From contig NZ_CP108081.1 of NCBI RefSeq assembly GCF_036182465.1, positions 1,488,001 to 1,552,000 of the forward strand: a DNA stretch of 64,000 bases, read 5' to 3'. Source of the DNA: Streptomyces sp. NBC_00258. Its GTDB lineage: Bacteria > Actinomycetota > Actinomycetes > Streptomycetales > Streptomycetaceae. Shown here piece after piece: positions 32,923-42,895 of this stretch (position 1 is its first letter; each line of letters begins with the position of its first letter). A model generated the notes under the pieces. It was not told the origin of the DNA. It saw only the letters and a program-made list of their open reading frames with translations, and did not search any database. Both the position numbers and the translations under genes were made by a program.

Positions 32923-34257
32923 ATGAGCAGCACAGTCACGCGCATCCGCCTAGCCGTCGTCACCGCGGCAGCCGGCGTCCTCGTACTCGCCGGATGCTCG
33001 TCGTCCGACTCGTCGGGCGAGTCGTCCGCAGCGTCCTGCGAGCCCGCGAAGGGCAAGGTCACCCTCCAGTACTGGAACACCGTCAACGGCATGGACAAGG
33101 TCGTCGACCTGTGGAACAAGGACCATCCCGGCATCCAGGTCGAGTCGAAGAACATCTCCAACGACCAGTACGGCGCGATCGGCAACGCCCTGAAGGCCGG
33201 TAAGGCCCCGGACCTCGCCCAGGTCGGCTACGACCAGCTGCCCACCCTGCGCTCCCAGGACGCCTTCGTGGACGCCTCGGCCTGCAAGTCGGCCGCCGGC
33301 ACCGAGTCGAAGTTCGTTCCGTGGACCTGGTCGCAGGCCGGCTTCGGCGGCGAAGGGGTGTACGCCCTTCCGCAGGACACGGGCCCGATGGCCATGTACG
33401 TACGCACCGACATCTTCAAGAAGTACGACGTCCCGATTCCGACGACCTGGGACGAGTACACCACCGCCGCGGAGAAGCTGCACAAGGCGGACCCGAAGCT
33501 GACCATGACGTTCTTCGACCCGAACAACGCCGAATGGTTCAACGGGCTCCTCTGGCAGAACAACGCGAACATGTACAGCTACTCCGACGACAAGTGGCAC
33601 GTCACCGTCGAGTCGGACAAGAGCAGGCAGGTCGCCGAGTACTGGCAGAAGCTGATCGACGACAAGCTGGTGCGCACCGACCTCGCCAACGGGTCGACGC
33701 AGATGTTCGCCGCCTACCAGAACGACCAGATGGCCACCCAGCTCGGGGCGGCCTGGGGGTACACGGGCATCCGTGACAACCTGCCCGACCAGGCCGGCAA
33801 GTGGTCGATCGTCCCGATGCCGACCTGGGGTGCGGGCGGCAACTCCGGTGACTGGGGCGGCTCGACCGTCGCGTTCATGAAGGGCGGCAAGCACCTCTAC
33901 GAGGCGGCCGAGTTCAACACGTGGCTCAACACCGACCCCGAGGCGCTCGCGCTGGCGAACGAGGTGGGCGGCCTGTACCCGGCGTCCACCGACGGGCTGA
34001 AGCTTCCGGCGCTGGCCAAGGGTGTGCCGTACTACAACAACGAGAAGATCTTCGATGTCTTCGCCGAGTCGTCCAAGAAGGTCGACACCGACTTCGGCTG
34101 GGGCCCCACCCAGAAGACGGTGAACCTGGCACTGCAGGACGCGATGGCCAAGGCGGTGGCCGGTGACGGCAAGCTGACCGACGCGCTCGCGGCTGCCCAG
34201 TCCTCCGCGCTGAAGTCGATGGACGACCTGGCGATCCCGGCCACGGCGGGCAAGTGA
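32923..34257 (+). CDS. Sugar-binding lipoprotein of module A (CUT1 type)
   Basis: The product has 444 residues. The start at 32923 follows GGAACGGAA. The signal ends in the lipobox LAGC, with Cys25 the lipid-modified residue. The body is a CUT1 solute-binding protein (LQYWNTVNGMDKVVDLWNKD, QDTGPMAMYVRTDIFKKYD, AFMKGGKHLYEA), which delivers oligosaccharides to the permeases on the outer face of the membrane. The downstream alpha-mannosidase and beta-galactosidase suggest mannose- or galactose-containing ligands. It begins the five-gene operon. Confidence 0.92.
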   Translation: MSSTVTRIRLAVVTAAAGVLVLAGCSSSDSSGESSAASCEPAKGKVTLQYWNTVNGMDKVVDLWNKDHPGIQVESKNISNDQYGAIGNALKAGKAPDLAQVGYDQLPTLRSQDAFVDASACKSAAGTESKFVPWTWSQAGFGGEGVYALPQDTGPMAMYVRTDIFKKYDVPIPTTWDEYTTAAEKLHKADPKLTMTFFDPNNAEWFNGLLWQNNANMYSYSDDKWHVTVESDKSRQVAEYWQKLIDDKLVRTDLANGSTQMFAAYQNDQMATQLGAAWGYTGIRDNLPDQAGKWSIVPMPTWGAGGNSGDWGGSTVAFMKGGKHLYEAAEFNTWLNTDPEALALANEVGGLYPASTDGLKLPALAKGVPYYNNEKIFDVFAESSKKVDTDFGWGPTQKTVNLALQDAMAKAVAGDGKLTDALAAAQSSALKSMDDLAIPATAGK

Positions 34258-34264
34258 CCACGGA

Positions 34265-35221
34265 ATGACCGACATCGCCACCCGCCCCACCGACGCGGTG
34301 TCACCACCGCCCCGGGGCCGCCGCCGTCCGCGTCTGGACGGCGGCGGCCCCCGGGCCGGCACCATCGTCGCGTTCCTGACGCCCTTCTTCCTGCCGTTCG
34401 TCCTCTTCTACCTGGTGCCCGTCGGCTACGCGCTCTGGCAGAGCTTCCGCGTGGTACGCCGCTCCGGCGGGCAGTACGGCACCTCGTACACGACGTTCGG
34501 CGGTTTCGAGCAGTACGTCGAGGTGTTCCAGAACGACGAGTTCTGGGCCAGCATCGGCCGTATCGGCCTGTTCGGCATCGTGCAGGTGCCCGTGATGCTG
34601 TTCACCGCGCTGGTCATGGCACTGCTCCTCGACACCCACCTGCTGAAGCTCAAGGGGTTCTTCCGCACCGCCGCGTTCATGCCGTACGCGGTACCCGGCG
34701 TCATCGCCGCGATCATGTGGTCGTATCTCTACTCGCCGCAACTGAGCCCGGTCGTCGACCTGTTGAACGGCATCGGTCTGAAGCCGGACTTCCTCGGCCC
34801 GGGTGCCGTGCTGTGGTCGGCGGCGAACGTCTCGACCTGGCTGTGGACCGGCTACAACATGCTGATCATGTTCTCGGCGCTGCAGTCCATCCCGCAGGAA
34901 CTCTACGAGGCCGCGAGGATCGACGGGGCCGGCAACTGGGCCATCGCCTGGCGCATCAAGGTCCCGATCATCGCCCCGTCCATCGTCATGACCACGGTGT
35001 TCTCGATCATCGGCACACTCCAGCTCTACTCCGAGCCGGCCGTGCTGCGCCAGATCTCCTCGAACATCTCCAGCACGTTCACCCCGAACATGCTGGCGTA
35101 CACCGTGGCCGTCGGAAACAACTACCAGCAGGCCGCCGCCATTTCGGTGGTCATCGCCGTCATCACGTTCGTCTTGAGCTTCGGGTTCATGCGACTGACC
35201 TCCAAGAGGGCGGGACTGTGA
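34265..35221 (+). CDS. CUT1 sugar permease 1 of module A
   Basis: The product has 318 residues with about six membrane helices, beginning IVAFLTPFFLPFVLFYLVPV after a basic cytoplasmic tail. The EAA loop is ELYEAARIDGAGNWAIAWRIKVP, which docks to the ATPase. It lies 7 bp after the binding-protein gene. Its stop overlaps the next start (GTGA). Confidence 0.93.
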   Translation: MTDIATRPTDAVSPPPRGRRRPRLDGGGPRAGTIVAFLTPFFLPFVLFYLVPVGYALWQSFRVVRRSGGQYGTSYTTFGGFEQYVEVFQNDEFWASIGRIGLFGIVQVPVMLFTALVMALLLDTHLLKLKGFFRTAAFMPYAVPGVIAAIMWSYLYSPQLSPVVDLLNGIGLKPDFLGPGAVLWSAANVSTWLWTGYNMLIMFSALQSIPQELYEAARIDGAGNWAIAWRIKVPIIAPSIVMTTVFSIIGTLQLYSEPAVLRQISSNISSTFTPNMLAYTVAVGNNYQQAAAISVVIAVITFVLSFGFMRLTSKRAGL

Positions 35222-36075
35222 GCAATCGACCCCCTTCGCAGGAAAGCCGCGTGAGTCGTACGGCCGTCATGGCCCTGATGCTCGTGCTGGCGATCTACTT
35301 CATGCTGCCGCTGTACTTCCTGATCGTCGCGGCGACCAAACCGCAGGGCGATCTCGCCTCCACCAGCGGCCTGACGTTCTCGAACTTCCAGCTGTTCGAC
35401 AACCTGCACACCCTGTTCACCTTCAACGACGGCATCTTCGCCCGCTGGATCCTCAACACGGTCGTCTACGCGGTGCTGGGCGCGGCCGTGGGCACTCTGA
35501 TCTCGGCGCTGTGCGGCTACGCGCTCGCCAAGTTCCGCTTTCGCGGCCGGGAGTTCCTGTTCTCGGTGATTCTCGGCGGTGTGCTGGTTCCCAGCACCGC
35601 GCTGGCGCTGCCGCTGTTCCTGCTGTTCTCCGAGGCCGGACTCGTCAACACCTACTTCGCGGTCTTCCTGCCCAGCATCGTCAGCCCGTTCGGTGTCTAT
35701 CTCGCGAGGATCTTCGCGAACGCCGCCGTGCCGCAGGAACTCATCGAGTCCGCGCGCCTCGACGGCGCCGGCGAGTTCCGCACGTTCTTCTCGGTGTCGT
35801 TCAAGCTGATGTCGCCGGCGCTCGTGACCATCTTCCTGTTCCAGTTCGTCGGCATCTGGAACAACTTCTTCCTCCCGATGGTGATGCTCCAGAAGGAGGA
35901 GCTCTTCCCGATCACGCTCGGCCTCTTCACCTGGAACGGGCAGACCGCCCGCACCCCACTCCTCCAGGAGTCCGTGATCATGGGTTCGCTGGTGTCGATC
36001 GTGCCGGTGATCATCCTGTTCATCGTCCTCCAGCGGTTCTGGCGCACCGGACTCGCCGCCGGCTCCCTCAAGTGA
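35218..36075 (+). CDS. CUT1 sugar permease 2 of module A
   Basis: The product has 285 residues from GTG 35218, overlapping the previous stop. The first helix is ALMLVLAIYFMLPLYFLIVAAT, and the EAA loop is ELIESARLDGAGEFRTFF. It pairs with permease 1 to form the channel. No ATPase gene follows; the next gene, 41 bp on, is a glycosidase. Confidence 0.93.
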   Translation: MSNRPPSQESRVSRTAVMALMLVLAIYFMLPLYFLIVAATKPQGDLASTSGLTFSNFQLFDNLHTLFTFNDGIFARWILNTVVYAVLGAAVGTLISALCGYALAKFRFRGREFLFSVILGGVLVPSTALALPLFLLFSEAGLVNTYFAVFLPSIVSPFGVYLARIFANAAVPQELIESARLDGAGEFRTFFSVSFKLMSPALVTIFLFQFVGIWNNFFLPMVMLQKEELFPITLGLFTWNGQTARTPLLQESVIMGSLVSIVPVIILFIVLQRFWRTGLAAGSLK

Positions 36076-36116
36076 CCGCTCCCGCCCTCCACCCCGTACA
36101 GAAGGTCCGCCCCGCC

Positions 36117-38846
36117 ATGCCCGACTCCGCAGTTTTCGTTCCCCACTTCCACTGGGACCGGGAGTGGTACGAGCCGTTCCAGGTGTTCCGGCACCGGCTG
36201 GTCGCCGCCCTCGACACAGTGCTGGAGACGGCCGAGGCCAACCCGGACTTCCGGTTCACCGTCGACGGGCAGATGGCCGCGATCGAGGACTACCTGGAGA
36301 TGCGGCCGGAGAACCGCGACCGGGTCGTGGCCCTGGTCACCGAGGGACGGCTCGCCATCGGCCCGTGGCTCATCCTGCTCGACGAGTTCCTCTGCTCCGG
36401 CGAGACCATCGTCCGCAACCTGCAGATGGGCTGGGCGGCCGCGGCGGACCTCGGCGGCGCGATGCCCATCGGCTATCTGCCGGACATGTTCGGTCACGTC
36501 GCGCAGATGCCGCAGATCCTCGCGCGCGCAGGCATCGAGCACGCGGCCCTGTGGCGCGGTGTGCCGGGCTCCGTCGACGGTCATGCCTTCCGCTGGCGCG
36601 CGCCCGACGGCTCCGAGGTGCGCACCGAGTTCCTCTTCGACGGCTACGACAACGGGCTCGACGTCCTGCTGGTGCCCGACAGAATCGCCCGTGCGCTGGG
36701 CGAGTACGCGGAGATGACGGCCGCGCGGTGGGGCGGCGATCCGGTACTGGCGATGGCCGGCACCGATCACAACGCGCCCGACCCGCACCTCGCGGCCTGG
36801 CTGCGGCAGGCATCCGGCGAAGGACGGGCCATCACCATCGCGACACTCGACGAGTACCTGCGCAGGCATGTGCGCGACGAGGTGTCCGCCGTCGTCACCG
36901 GGGAGCTGCGCAGCCATGTGCGTGGCAACATCCTCCCGGGCGTGCTCTCCGTACGGCTCGGGCTCAAGCAGCGGATGGCGGTCGCCGAGCGCACGGTCGA
37001 CCACGCCGAGCGCATGAACGCGCTGTGGTCCCGGCGCGACGACTCACCGTTCCTCGCCCTCGCCTGGCACAAGATCATCGAATCGACCGCGCACGACTCG
37101 GTCGTCGGCTCCGGCACCGACGAGACCTGCGACCAGGTCGCCGCGCGCCTCGCGGAGGCCGCGCAGACCGCACGCGCCGTGCGGGACACGGCGCTCGCCG
37201 AACCGGCCGCCCTGGTGCCGAGCGACGGCTACCTGGTCGCCAACCCGCTGCCGTTCGGACGTACGGCACTGGTCGAGGTGGACGTCGCCGCCCCGCCCGA
37301 GGGAACGGGGCTGGTCGCGATCGCCACCGATGGCTCGGCGCACCCCGTGCAGCTGATCGCAGAAGCACCGACGGTACTCAGCGACGAGCGCATGGACGCC
37401 TCACAACTCGAACGCGTGCTGCGCCGAATCCACCGCCGTGAACTGTTCGGCCGTCTCATCGACCGCTACGAACTCACCCCCGGCCAGCTCGTCTTCCACC
37501 TCGCCGAGGTCCCCACCAGCGGCCCCTTCGACCTGCTGGTCCTGCGCCGGGACGTCGCCGCCGCGGCCGCCGCGCATCCCGGTGAGTGGCGGGTGCTGAC
37601 GGTGGAGGAAGCCCGGGCCACCGCACTCGTACCCGTGCAGGTCCCCGCCTCGGGGCTGTCCGCCTTCCGGGTCGAGCCGCGCGAGGACACCGCCGCCGCG
37701 CCGGCCTCGTACGAGCCCGCGACGGCGACGGACCGCACACTCTCCAACGGCCTGGTCGAGGTCACGGTCGCCGCCGACGGCACGCTGGACATCACCGGCC
37801 CCGACGGGACCGTACTGAACGGCGTCGGTCGCCTCGTCGACGGCGGTGACCGCGGCGACAGCTACAACTACGCTCCCCCGGCGCACGACGTCCTCGTCCC
37901 GGACCCGACGAACATCACCGTCGACCTTCTGGAGGACGGCCCGCTGCGGTCACGGCTGCGCGTCACCCGCGTCTACGCGTGGCCCGCCGCGCTCTCGTCC
38001 GACCGAGACCTGCGCGCCGAACGGACCCTGCCGACACCGGTGGAGACACTCGTGGAAGTCCGTGCCGGTGAACCGTTCGTACGGATCTCCACCTCGTTCC
38101 TCAACCAGTCCGCGGACCACCGGCTGCGCTTCCACGTGCCGCTGCCCGAGCCGGTGGCCACGTCCTCGTCCGCCGGGCAGTTCGCCGTCACCGAGCGCGG
38201 TCTGACCGCCGAGGGCGGCTGGGGCGAATACCCGCTGCCGACCTTCCCGGCCAGTACGTTCGTGTCGGCCGGTGCCGCCACCGTCCTGCTCGACCACTCC
38301 AGCGAGTACGAACTCGTGGGCGACGGCACCGAACTCGCCGTCACCCTGCTGCGCGCGATCGGCTCGATCAGCGTCAACATCCACCCCCTCCGCGACGAAC
38401 CGGCGGCGAGCGAGATCCCCGTGCCGGGTGCGCAGGACCTCGGCATGCGCATCGAGAACCGCTTCGCCGTCGTCCCCTCGGCGACCGGCTGGCGCGGGTC
38501 GAACGCGGTTGCTCTCGCCGAGGAGTTCCGCAACGACGTACTCGTCTCACGCGGAACAGCGCCCGCCGGGTGCCAACTGCCGCCCGACACGGCCGGGTTG
38601 CGCGTCGACGGCCAGGACGTCCTCGTGTCCGGCATCCGCCGCGTCACCGACGACGAGTTCGGGCCCGGCACCGAGGTGCGGCTGGCCGCGATGAACGACA
38701 ACGCGTCCACCGTCCGCGTGACGGGCGCGTTCTCCGAGGCCACCACCGTGGACCTGCTCGGCAGGCCGATCTCCCGCACCCAGGCCGCGGACGAACTCGA
38801 ACTGGCCCTCGGTCCATGGGAGATCCGCACGGTCGTACTCCGATAG
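36117..38846 (+). CDS. Alpha-mannosidase, glycoside hydrolase family 38
   Basis: The product has 909 residues with no signal peptide, so it works in the cytoplasm on imported oligosaccharides. The zinc site is visible as His12 and Asp14 in HFHWDREWY, the nucleophile Asp123 in GYLPDMFGH, and His326 in ESTAHDSVVGSG. The C-terminal half is the beta-sandwich region of the family. It removes terminal alpha-mannose. An AGAAGG box is 14 bases before the ATG. It sits 41 bp after the permease and 51 bp before a beta-galactosidase. Confidence 0.93.
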   Translation: MPDSAVFVPHFHWDREWYEPFQVFRHRLVAALDTVLETAEANPDFRFTVDGQMAAIEDYLEMRPENRDRVVALVTEGRLAIGPWLILLDEFLCSGETIVRNLQMGWAAAADLGGAMPIGYLPDMFGHVAQMPQILARAGIEHAALWRGVPGSVDGHAFRWRAPDGSEVRTEFLFDGYDNGLDVLLVPDRIARALGEYAEMTAARWGGDPVLAMAGTDHNAPDPHLAAWLRQASGEGRAITIATLDEYLRRHVRDEVSAVVTGELRSHVRGNILPGVLSVRLGLKQRMAVAERTVDHAERMNALWSRRDDSPFLALAWHKIIESTAHDSVVGSGTDETCDQVAARLAEAAQTARAVRDTALAEPAALVPSDGYLVANPLPFGRTALVEVDVAAPPEGTGLVAIATDGSAHPVQLIAEAPTVLSDERMDASQLERVLRRIHRRELFGRLIDRYELTPGQLVFHLAEVPTSGPFDLLVLRRDVAAAAAAHPGEWRVLTVEEARATALVPVQVPASGLSAFRVEPREDTAAAPASYEPATATDRTLSNGLVEVTVAADGTLDITGPDGTVLNGVGRLVDGGDRGDSYNYAPPAHDVLVPDPTNITVDLLEDGPLRSRLRVTRVYAWPAALSSDRDLRAERTLPTPVETLVEVRAGEPFVRISTSFLNQSADHRLRFHVPLPEPVATSSSAGQFAVTERGLTAEGGWGEYPLPTFPASTFVSAGAATVLLDHSSEYELVGDGTELAVTLLRAIGSISVNIHPLRDEPAASEIPVPGAQDLGMRIENRFAVVPSATGWRGSNAVALAEEFRNDVLVSRGTAPAGCQLPPDTAGLRVDGQDVLVSGIRRVTDDEFGPGTEVRLAAMNDNASTVRVTGAFSEATTVDLLGRPISRTQAADELELALGPWEIRTVVLR

Positions 38847-38897
38847 AGCCCCCTCGTATCAGCGTCATACGTGACACACAGAAAGAGTTGTGACCCC

Positions 38898-41873
38898 TTG
38901 CCCAGCGAACTCTCCCCCCATGTTTCCGACATCGCGCCGGGCCGTGGCGCACTGCGCCCGGCACGCTCGTGGCTGCACTCCGACGCACCCTCGCGTTCAC
39001 TGAACGGGCCCTGGCGGTTCCGGCTGTCCCCCACGGCTTCGGCCACGGAGGACTTCGCGGCCGACGGCTTCGTCGACGACGGCTGGGACAGCATCCCCGT
39101 GCCCTCCCACTGGGTGCTGGAGGGTGACGGAGCCTACGGCCGGCCGATCTACACGAACATCCAGTTCCCCTTCCCGATCGACCCGCCCCACGTCCCGGAC
39201 GAGAACCCGACCGGCGACTACCGCCGCCACTTCGACGTCCCCGCGGACTGGTCGGACGCCGAACGCGTGGTGCTGCGCTTCGACGGTGTCGAGTCGCTGT
39301 TCCGGGTGTGGGTCAACGGCGTCGAGATGGGCAGCGCGAGCGGCAGCCGGCTCGCCCACGAATTCGACGTGACCTCCGCGGTGCGCACGGGCGACAACGT
39401 CGTCGCCGTACGGGTCCACCAGTGGTCGGCGGCCAGCTACGTCGAGGACCAGGACCAGTGGTGGCTGCCGGGCATCTTCCGCGATGTCACCCTGATCGCC
39501 CGGCCCGCCGGAGGCATCGAGGACGTGTGGCTGCGGACCGGCTTCGACCACGGACGCGGACGGGTCGAGGCGGAGATCACCGCCGACGCGGCCGCCTTCC
39601 CGGTCACCCTGCGCATCCCCGAACTCGGTGTCGAGCACGTCTGGGCCGCGCCTGCCGACGTGGCCCCCGTCGAGGTCACCGGCGTGGAGCCCTGGTCGGC
39701 CGAGCGGCCCCGCCTGTACGACGCCACCGTGTCCACGGCCGCGGAGAGCATCGCGCTGCGGGTGGGTTTCCGTACGGTCGAGATCCGCGGCGACCGGTTC
39801 CTGGTCAACGGCAGCCGCGTCGTCTTCCACGGGGTGAACCGTCACGAGACGCATCCCGAGCGCGGCCGCGTCTTCGACGAGGAGCACGCCCGCGAGGACC
39901 TGGCCCGTATGAAGCGGTTCAACATCAACGCCATCCGCACCAGCCACTACCCGCCGCATCCCCGGCTGCTCGACCTGGCCGACGAACTCGGCTTCTGGGT
40001 GGTCCTCGAATGCGATCTGGAGACGCACGGCTTCGACAAGATCGACTGGGTCGGCAATCCGAGTGACGACCCGGCGTGGCGCGAGGCGTATCTGGACCGC
40101 ATCCGGCGCACCGTCGAGCGGGACAAGAACCATCCCAGCATCGTGATCTGGTCGCTCGGCAACGAATCGGGGACCGGCGGCAACCTGGCCGCCATGTCGG
40201 CGTGGGTCCACGCCCGGGACAGCGGACGCCCCGTGCACTACGAGGGCGACTACACCGGCGAGTACACCGACATCTACTCGCGCATGTACGCGTCGGTGCC
40301 GGAGACCGAGCAGATCGGAACCGACGGCGCACGCTCAGCACTGCTCAACTGCACTCCCGCGCAGAGCGCCCGGCAGCGCACCAAGCCGTTCCTGCTGTGC
40401 GAGTACGCGCACGCGATGGGCAACGGGCCGGGCGCGTTCGACCAGTACGAGGCACTCGTGCGCCAGTATCCGCGGCTGCACGGCGGCTTCGTATGGGAGT
40501 GGCGTGATCACGGCATCCTCGCCAAGGCCCCGGACGGGACGCCGTACTACGCCTACGGCGGCGACTTCGGAGAGGTCGTGCACGACGGCAACTTCGTGAT
40601 GGACGGCATGCTGTTGAGCAACGACGTCCCCACGCCCAGCCTCCACGAGTACAAGGCGGTCGTGCAGCCGGTCGAGTTCGCCTTCGACGACGGGAAGGTC
40701 GCGGTCACGAACCTGCGGCATTCGGCCGACACGTCCGACCTGCGCTTCCGCTGGCGCGTCGAGCACGACGGAATCCCCGTCGCCTCGGGGGACTTGGAGA
40801 TCCCCGTCGTCGCCGCGGGCGAGTCGCAGCGAGCGTCACTGCCCAGGACAGCAGTCGCTCCCGACGCCGAGACGTGGCTCACGATCGACGCGACGCTGGC
40901 GGCGCCGACGCCTTGGGCACCTGAAGGACATGTGATCGCGACGACCCAGCTGGACTGCTCGACACGTCGTCCCGTGCCCGCTGTCCGGCCACAGTCCGAT
41001 TGGCGACCCGGCGACGGAACCCTGTCGCTCGGAATCGCCGAGTTCACCGGCGGATCCCTCCTGCGCCTCGCCGGCCGCCCCGTGACCGGGGCACGGCTGG
41101 AGCTGTTCCGCGCGCCGACCGACAACGACGAAAGCCCGTCCGACGGGGTCGAGGAGAGCGACGGCAGCATCGCCGGGGTGTCCAGCGCCGACCTGTGGCG
41201 TCGTGAAGGGCTCGACCGGCTGACCACCCGGCGCGTCTCCGTGGAGCACACCGCGGACGCCCTGCGAACCCTCGACAAGGTCTCCGCGGCGGACTCCGCG
41301 CTGTACGTGATGGTGGAGTCCGTCTGGTCTCTTGAAGACGGCGAGCTGGAACTGCGCGTGGAGATCGAGCCCTCGCGTGGCTGGCAGACGGTGTGGCCCC
41401 GGATCGGGGTCCGCTTCGAACTGCCCGACGGCGCGGCTCCCGTCGACGGGGCTCAGTGGTTCGGCCTGGGTCCGCTGGAGACCTACCCCGACAGTCTCCG
41501 CGCGGGCCGTACCGGCCGCTTCTCCGCCACGGTCCACGACCTCTCGGTCGACTACGCACGCCCCCAGGAGACCGGACACCGCTCCGGACTGCGCCGACTG
41601 GCACTGACGAGCGGCTCCACCGAGGTGCTGCGCATCGAGGCGCTTCCCGACACCCGGGGACGCCGCCCAGGCTTCACCCTCAGCCGGCACACCCCCCAGC
41701 AGATCGCCCGCGCCGCACACCCCTTCGAACTCGGCGACTCGACGACGAGCCACCTGATCGTCGACGCGGCCCAGCAGGGGCTCGGCTCACGGACGTGCGG
41801 ACCGGACGTCTGGCCCGACTTCGCGCTTCGTCCCGAGTCCCGCACGATCAGGCTGCGTATCTCGGCGGGTTAG
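38898..41873 (+). CDS. Beta-galactosidase, glycoside hydrolase family 2 (LacZ-type)
   Basis: The product has 991 residues from a TTG at 38898 with AGAAAGAG upstream; a GTG at 38871 would add nine residues but lacks a ribosome site. The family's acid/base is Glu423 in SLGNESGTGGN and the nucleophile Glu502 in LLCEYAHAMGNGPG. The N-terminal sugar-binding domain (LNGPWRFRLSP, HWVLEGDGAYGRPIYTN) and the C-terminal domain (FGLGPLETYPDS) match LacZ. No signal peptide is present, so it acts inside the cell. It closes the module A operon. Confidence 0.93.
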   Translation: MPSELSPHVSDIAPGRGALRPARSWLHSDAPSRSLNGPWRFRLSPTASATEDFAADGFVDDGWDSIPVPSHWVLEGDGAYGRPIYTNIQFPFPIDPPHVPDENPTGDYRRHFDVPADWSDAERVVLRFDGVESLFRVWVNGVEMGSASGSRLAHEFDVTSAVRTGDNVVAVRVHQWSAASYVEDQDQWWLPGIFRDVTLIARPAGGIEDVWLRTGFDHGRGRVEAEITADAAAFPVTLRIPELGVEHVWAAPADVAPVEVTGVEPWSAERPRLYDATVSTAAESIALRVGFRTVEIRGDRFLVNGSRVVFHGVNRHETHPERGRVFDEEHAREDLARMKRFNINAIRTSHYPPHPRLLDLADELGFWVVLECDLETHGFDKIDWVGNPSDDPAWREAYLDRIRRTVERDKNHPSIVIWSLGNESGTGGNLAAMSAWVHARDSGRPVHYEGDYTGEYTDIYSRMYASVPETEQIGTDGARSALLNCTPAQSARQRTKPFLLCEYAHAMGNGPGAFDQYEALVRQYPRLHGGFVWEWRDHGILAKAPDGTPYYAYGGDFGEVVHDGNFVMDGMLLSNDVPTPSLHEYKAVVQPVEFAFDDGKVAVTNLRHSADTSDLRFRWRVEHDGIPVASGDLEIPVVAAGESQRASLPRTAVAPDAETWLTIDATLAAPTPWAPEGHVIATTQLDCSTRRPVPAVRPQSDWRPGDGTLSLGIAEFTGGSLLRLAGRPVTGARLELFRAPTDNDESPSDGVEESDGSIAGVSSADLWRREGLDRLTTRRVSVEHTADALRTLDKVSAADSALYVMVESVWSLEDGELELRVEIEPSRGWQTVWPRIGVRFELPDGAAPVDGAQWFGLGPLETYPDSLRAGRTGRFSATVHDLSVDYARPQETGHRSGLRRLALTSGSTEVLRIEALPDTRGRRPGFTLSRHTPQQIARAAHPFELGDSTTSHLIVDAAQQGLGSRTCGPDVWPDFALRPESRTIRLRISAG

Positions 41874-41880
41874 GGATCCG

Positions 41881-41944
41881 CGCCGGTGCCTGCGGCGTGA
41901 TGCGGGGTCTGCAATCCGCAGACCCCGCGCCGCGGGCACCGGCG
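41881..41944. terminator. Nested bidirectional terminator after module A
   Basis: An outer 17-base stem (41881-41897 with 41928-41944, one G-U pair) encloses an inner perfect 11-bp stem, GCGGGGTCTGC/GCAGACCCCGC (41902-41928), around AATCC. It lies between convergent genes and should stop transcription both ways. Confidence 0.75.
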
Positions 41945-42004
41945 GACTCCCGGCGCTGCGCCGCTCAGCTTTGGCGTCAGGAGGTGTTTCCCGGCCCGCA
42001 GTGT

Positions 42005-42844
42005 TCAGGTGCGGGCGAGGAAGCCGAGGAGCACATCAGTGGTCTCCTTCGGATGGGTCAGCACACCCGCGTGAGCGGCCCCGGGAATCGCAACGAACTG
42101 CCCCCGTGCAAGCACCTCGGCCGCGGCTTTCCCGGACCGCGGCGGGAAGTACTGGTCGTGCTCGAACGCCACGACCAGCACCGGCCGGTGGATGTCCGCG
42201 AGGGCGGACATACGGAGCTCGTCCCGCATCCACCGGTCGGAGGCCGCCAACTGCCCGGCCGCTCCCTCCCGGGAGGCCCACACCGACTCCTGGGCGTCGA
42301 GCAACTCCAGCCAGGTGCGCACCTGTTCCTCGTCGTCGCGCAGTACCTCCGGCGGCAGCGAGGTCAGCAGGGTCTGGAGTTTCACGAACGCCGGAGGCAA
42401 GTGCCCGGAGGCGGAGACCAGTTCGGTCTCCGCCTGCAGGACGGCGTCCAGCACTGCCGTCAACGGCCCGGCGCCGGCGAGGAGCACCGCCGCGCGTACC
42501 AGATCCGGACGGGTGCGGACCAGAAGTTCGGTGGTGAAGCTGCCGAGCGAGTACCCGATGACCGTGACATCGGTCAGTCGCAGTGCGTCCAGCAGACCGG
42601 CCAGGTCCGCGGCAAGGGTCTCGACCGTGTACGGGGCGGGTGTTGCATCGGAGGGCGCCACACCACGCGCGGCATAGGTCACCACCTCGAAGCCCGCGTC
42701 GACCAACTCGCCGCGCAGACCGCACAGCTCCCAGGCGACCGGTGGCATGCCGGTACCCCCCACCAGGACCACCGGCCGCCCGGCCCCGCGACGTTCGTAC
42801 GCGATCCGCACTCCGCCGACCGACACCCACTCCATGATCGCCAC
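42005..42844 (-). CDS. Alpha/beta hydrolase
   Basis: The product has 279 residues. The nucleophile elbow is VIGYSLGSFT, an oxyanion-loop sequence VVLVGGTGMPP lies near the start, the acid is in VLVVAFEHDQYFP, and the catalytic histidine is in IPGAAHAG. This is the general small-ester, lactone or haloperoxidase-like family; the substrate is unknown. Start choice is between GTG 42844 and ATG 42835. It is convergent with module A and 51 bp after the lipoprotein gene. Confidence 0.85.
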   Translation of the reverse strand: MAIMEWVSVGGVRIAYERRGAGRPVVLVGGTGMPPVAWELCGLRGELVDAGFEVVTYAARGVAPSDATPAPYTVETLAADLAGLLDALRLTDVTVIGYSLGSFTTELLVRTRPDLVRAAVLLAGAGPLTAVLDAVLQAETELVSASGHLPPAFVKLQTLLTSLPPEVLRDDEEQVRTWLELLDAQESVWASREGAAGQLAASDRWMRDELRMSALADIHRPVLVVAFEHDQYFPPRSGKAAAEVLARGQFVAIPGAAHAGVLTHPKETTDVLLGFLART

Positions 42845-42895
42845 CGCCCCGGTGATCTGATTGACCGTCAGATACCCATCGTGTCATGACGCTGC

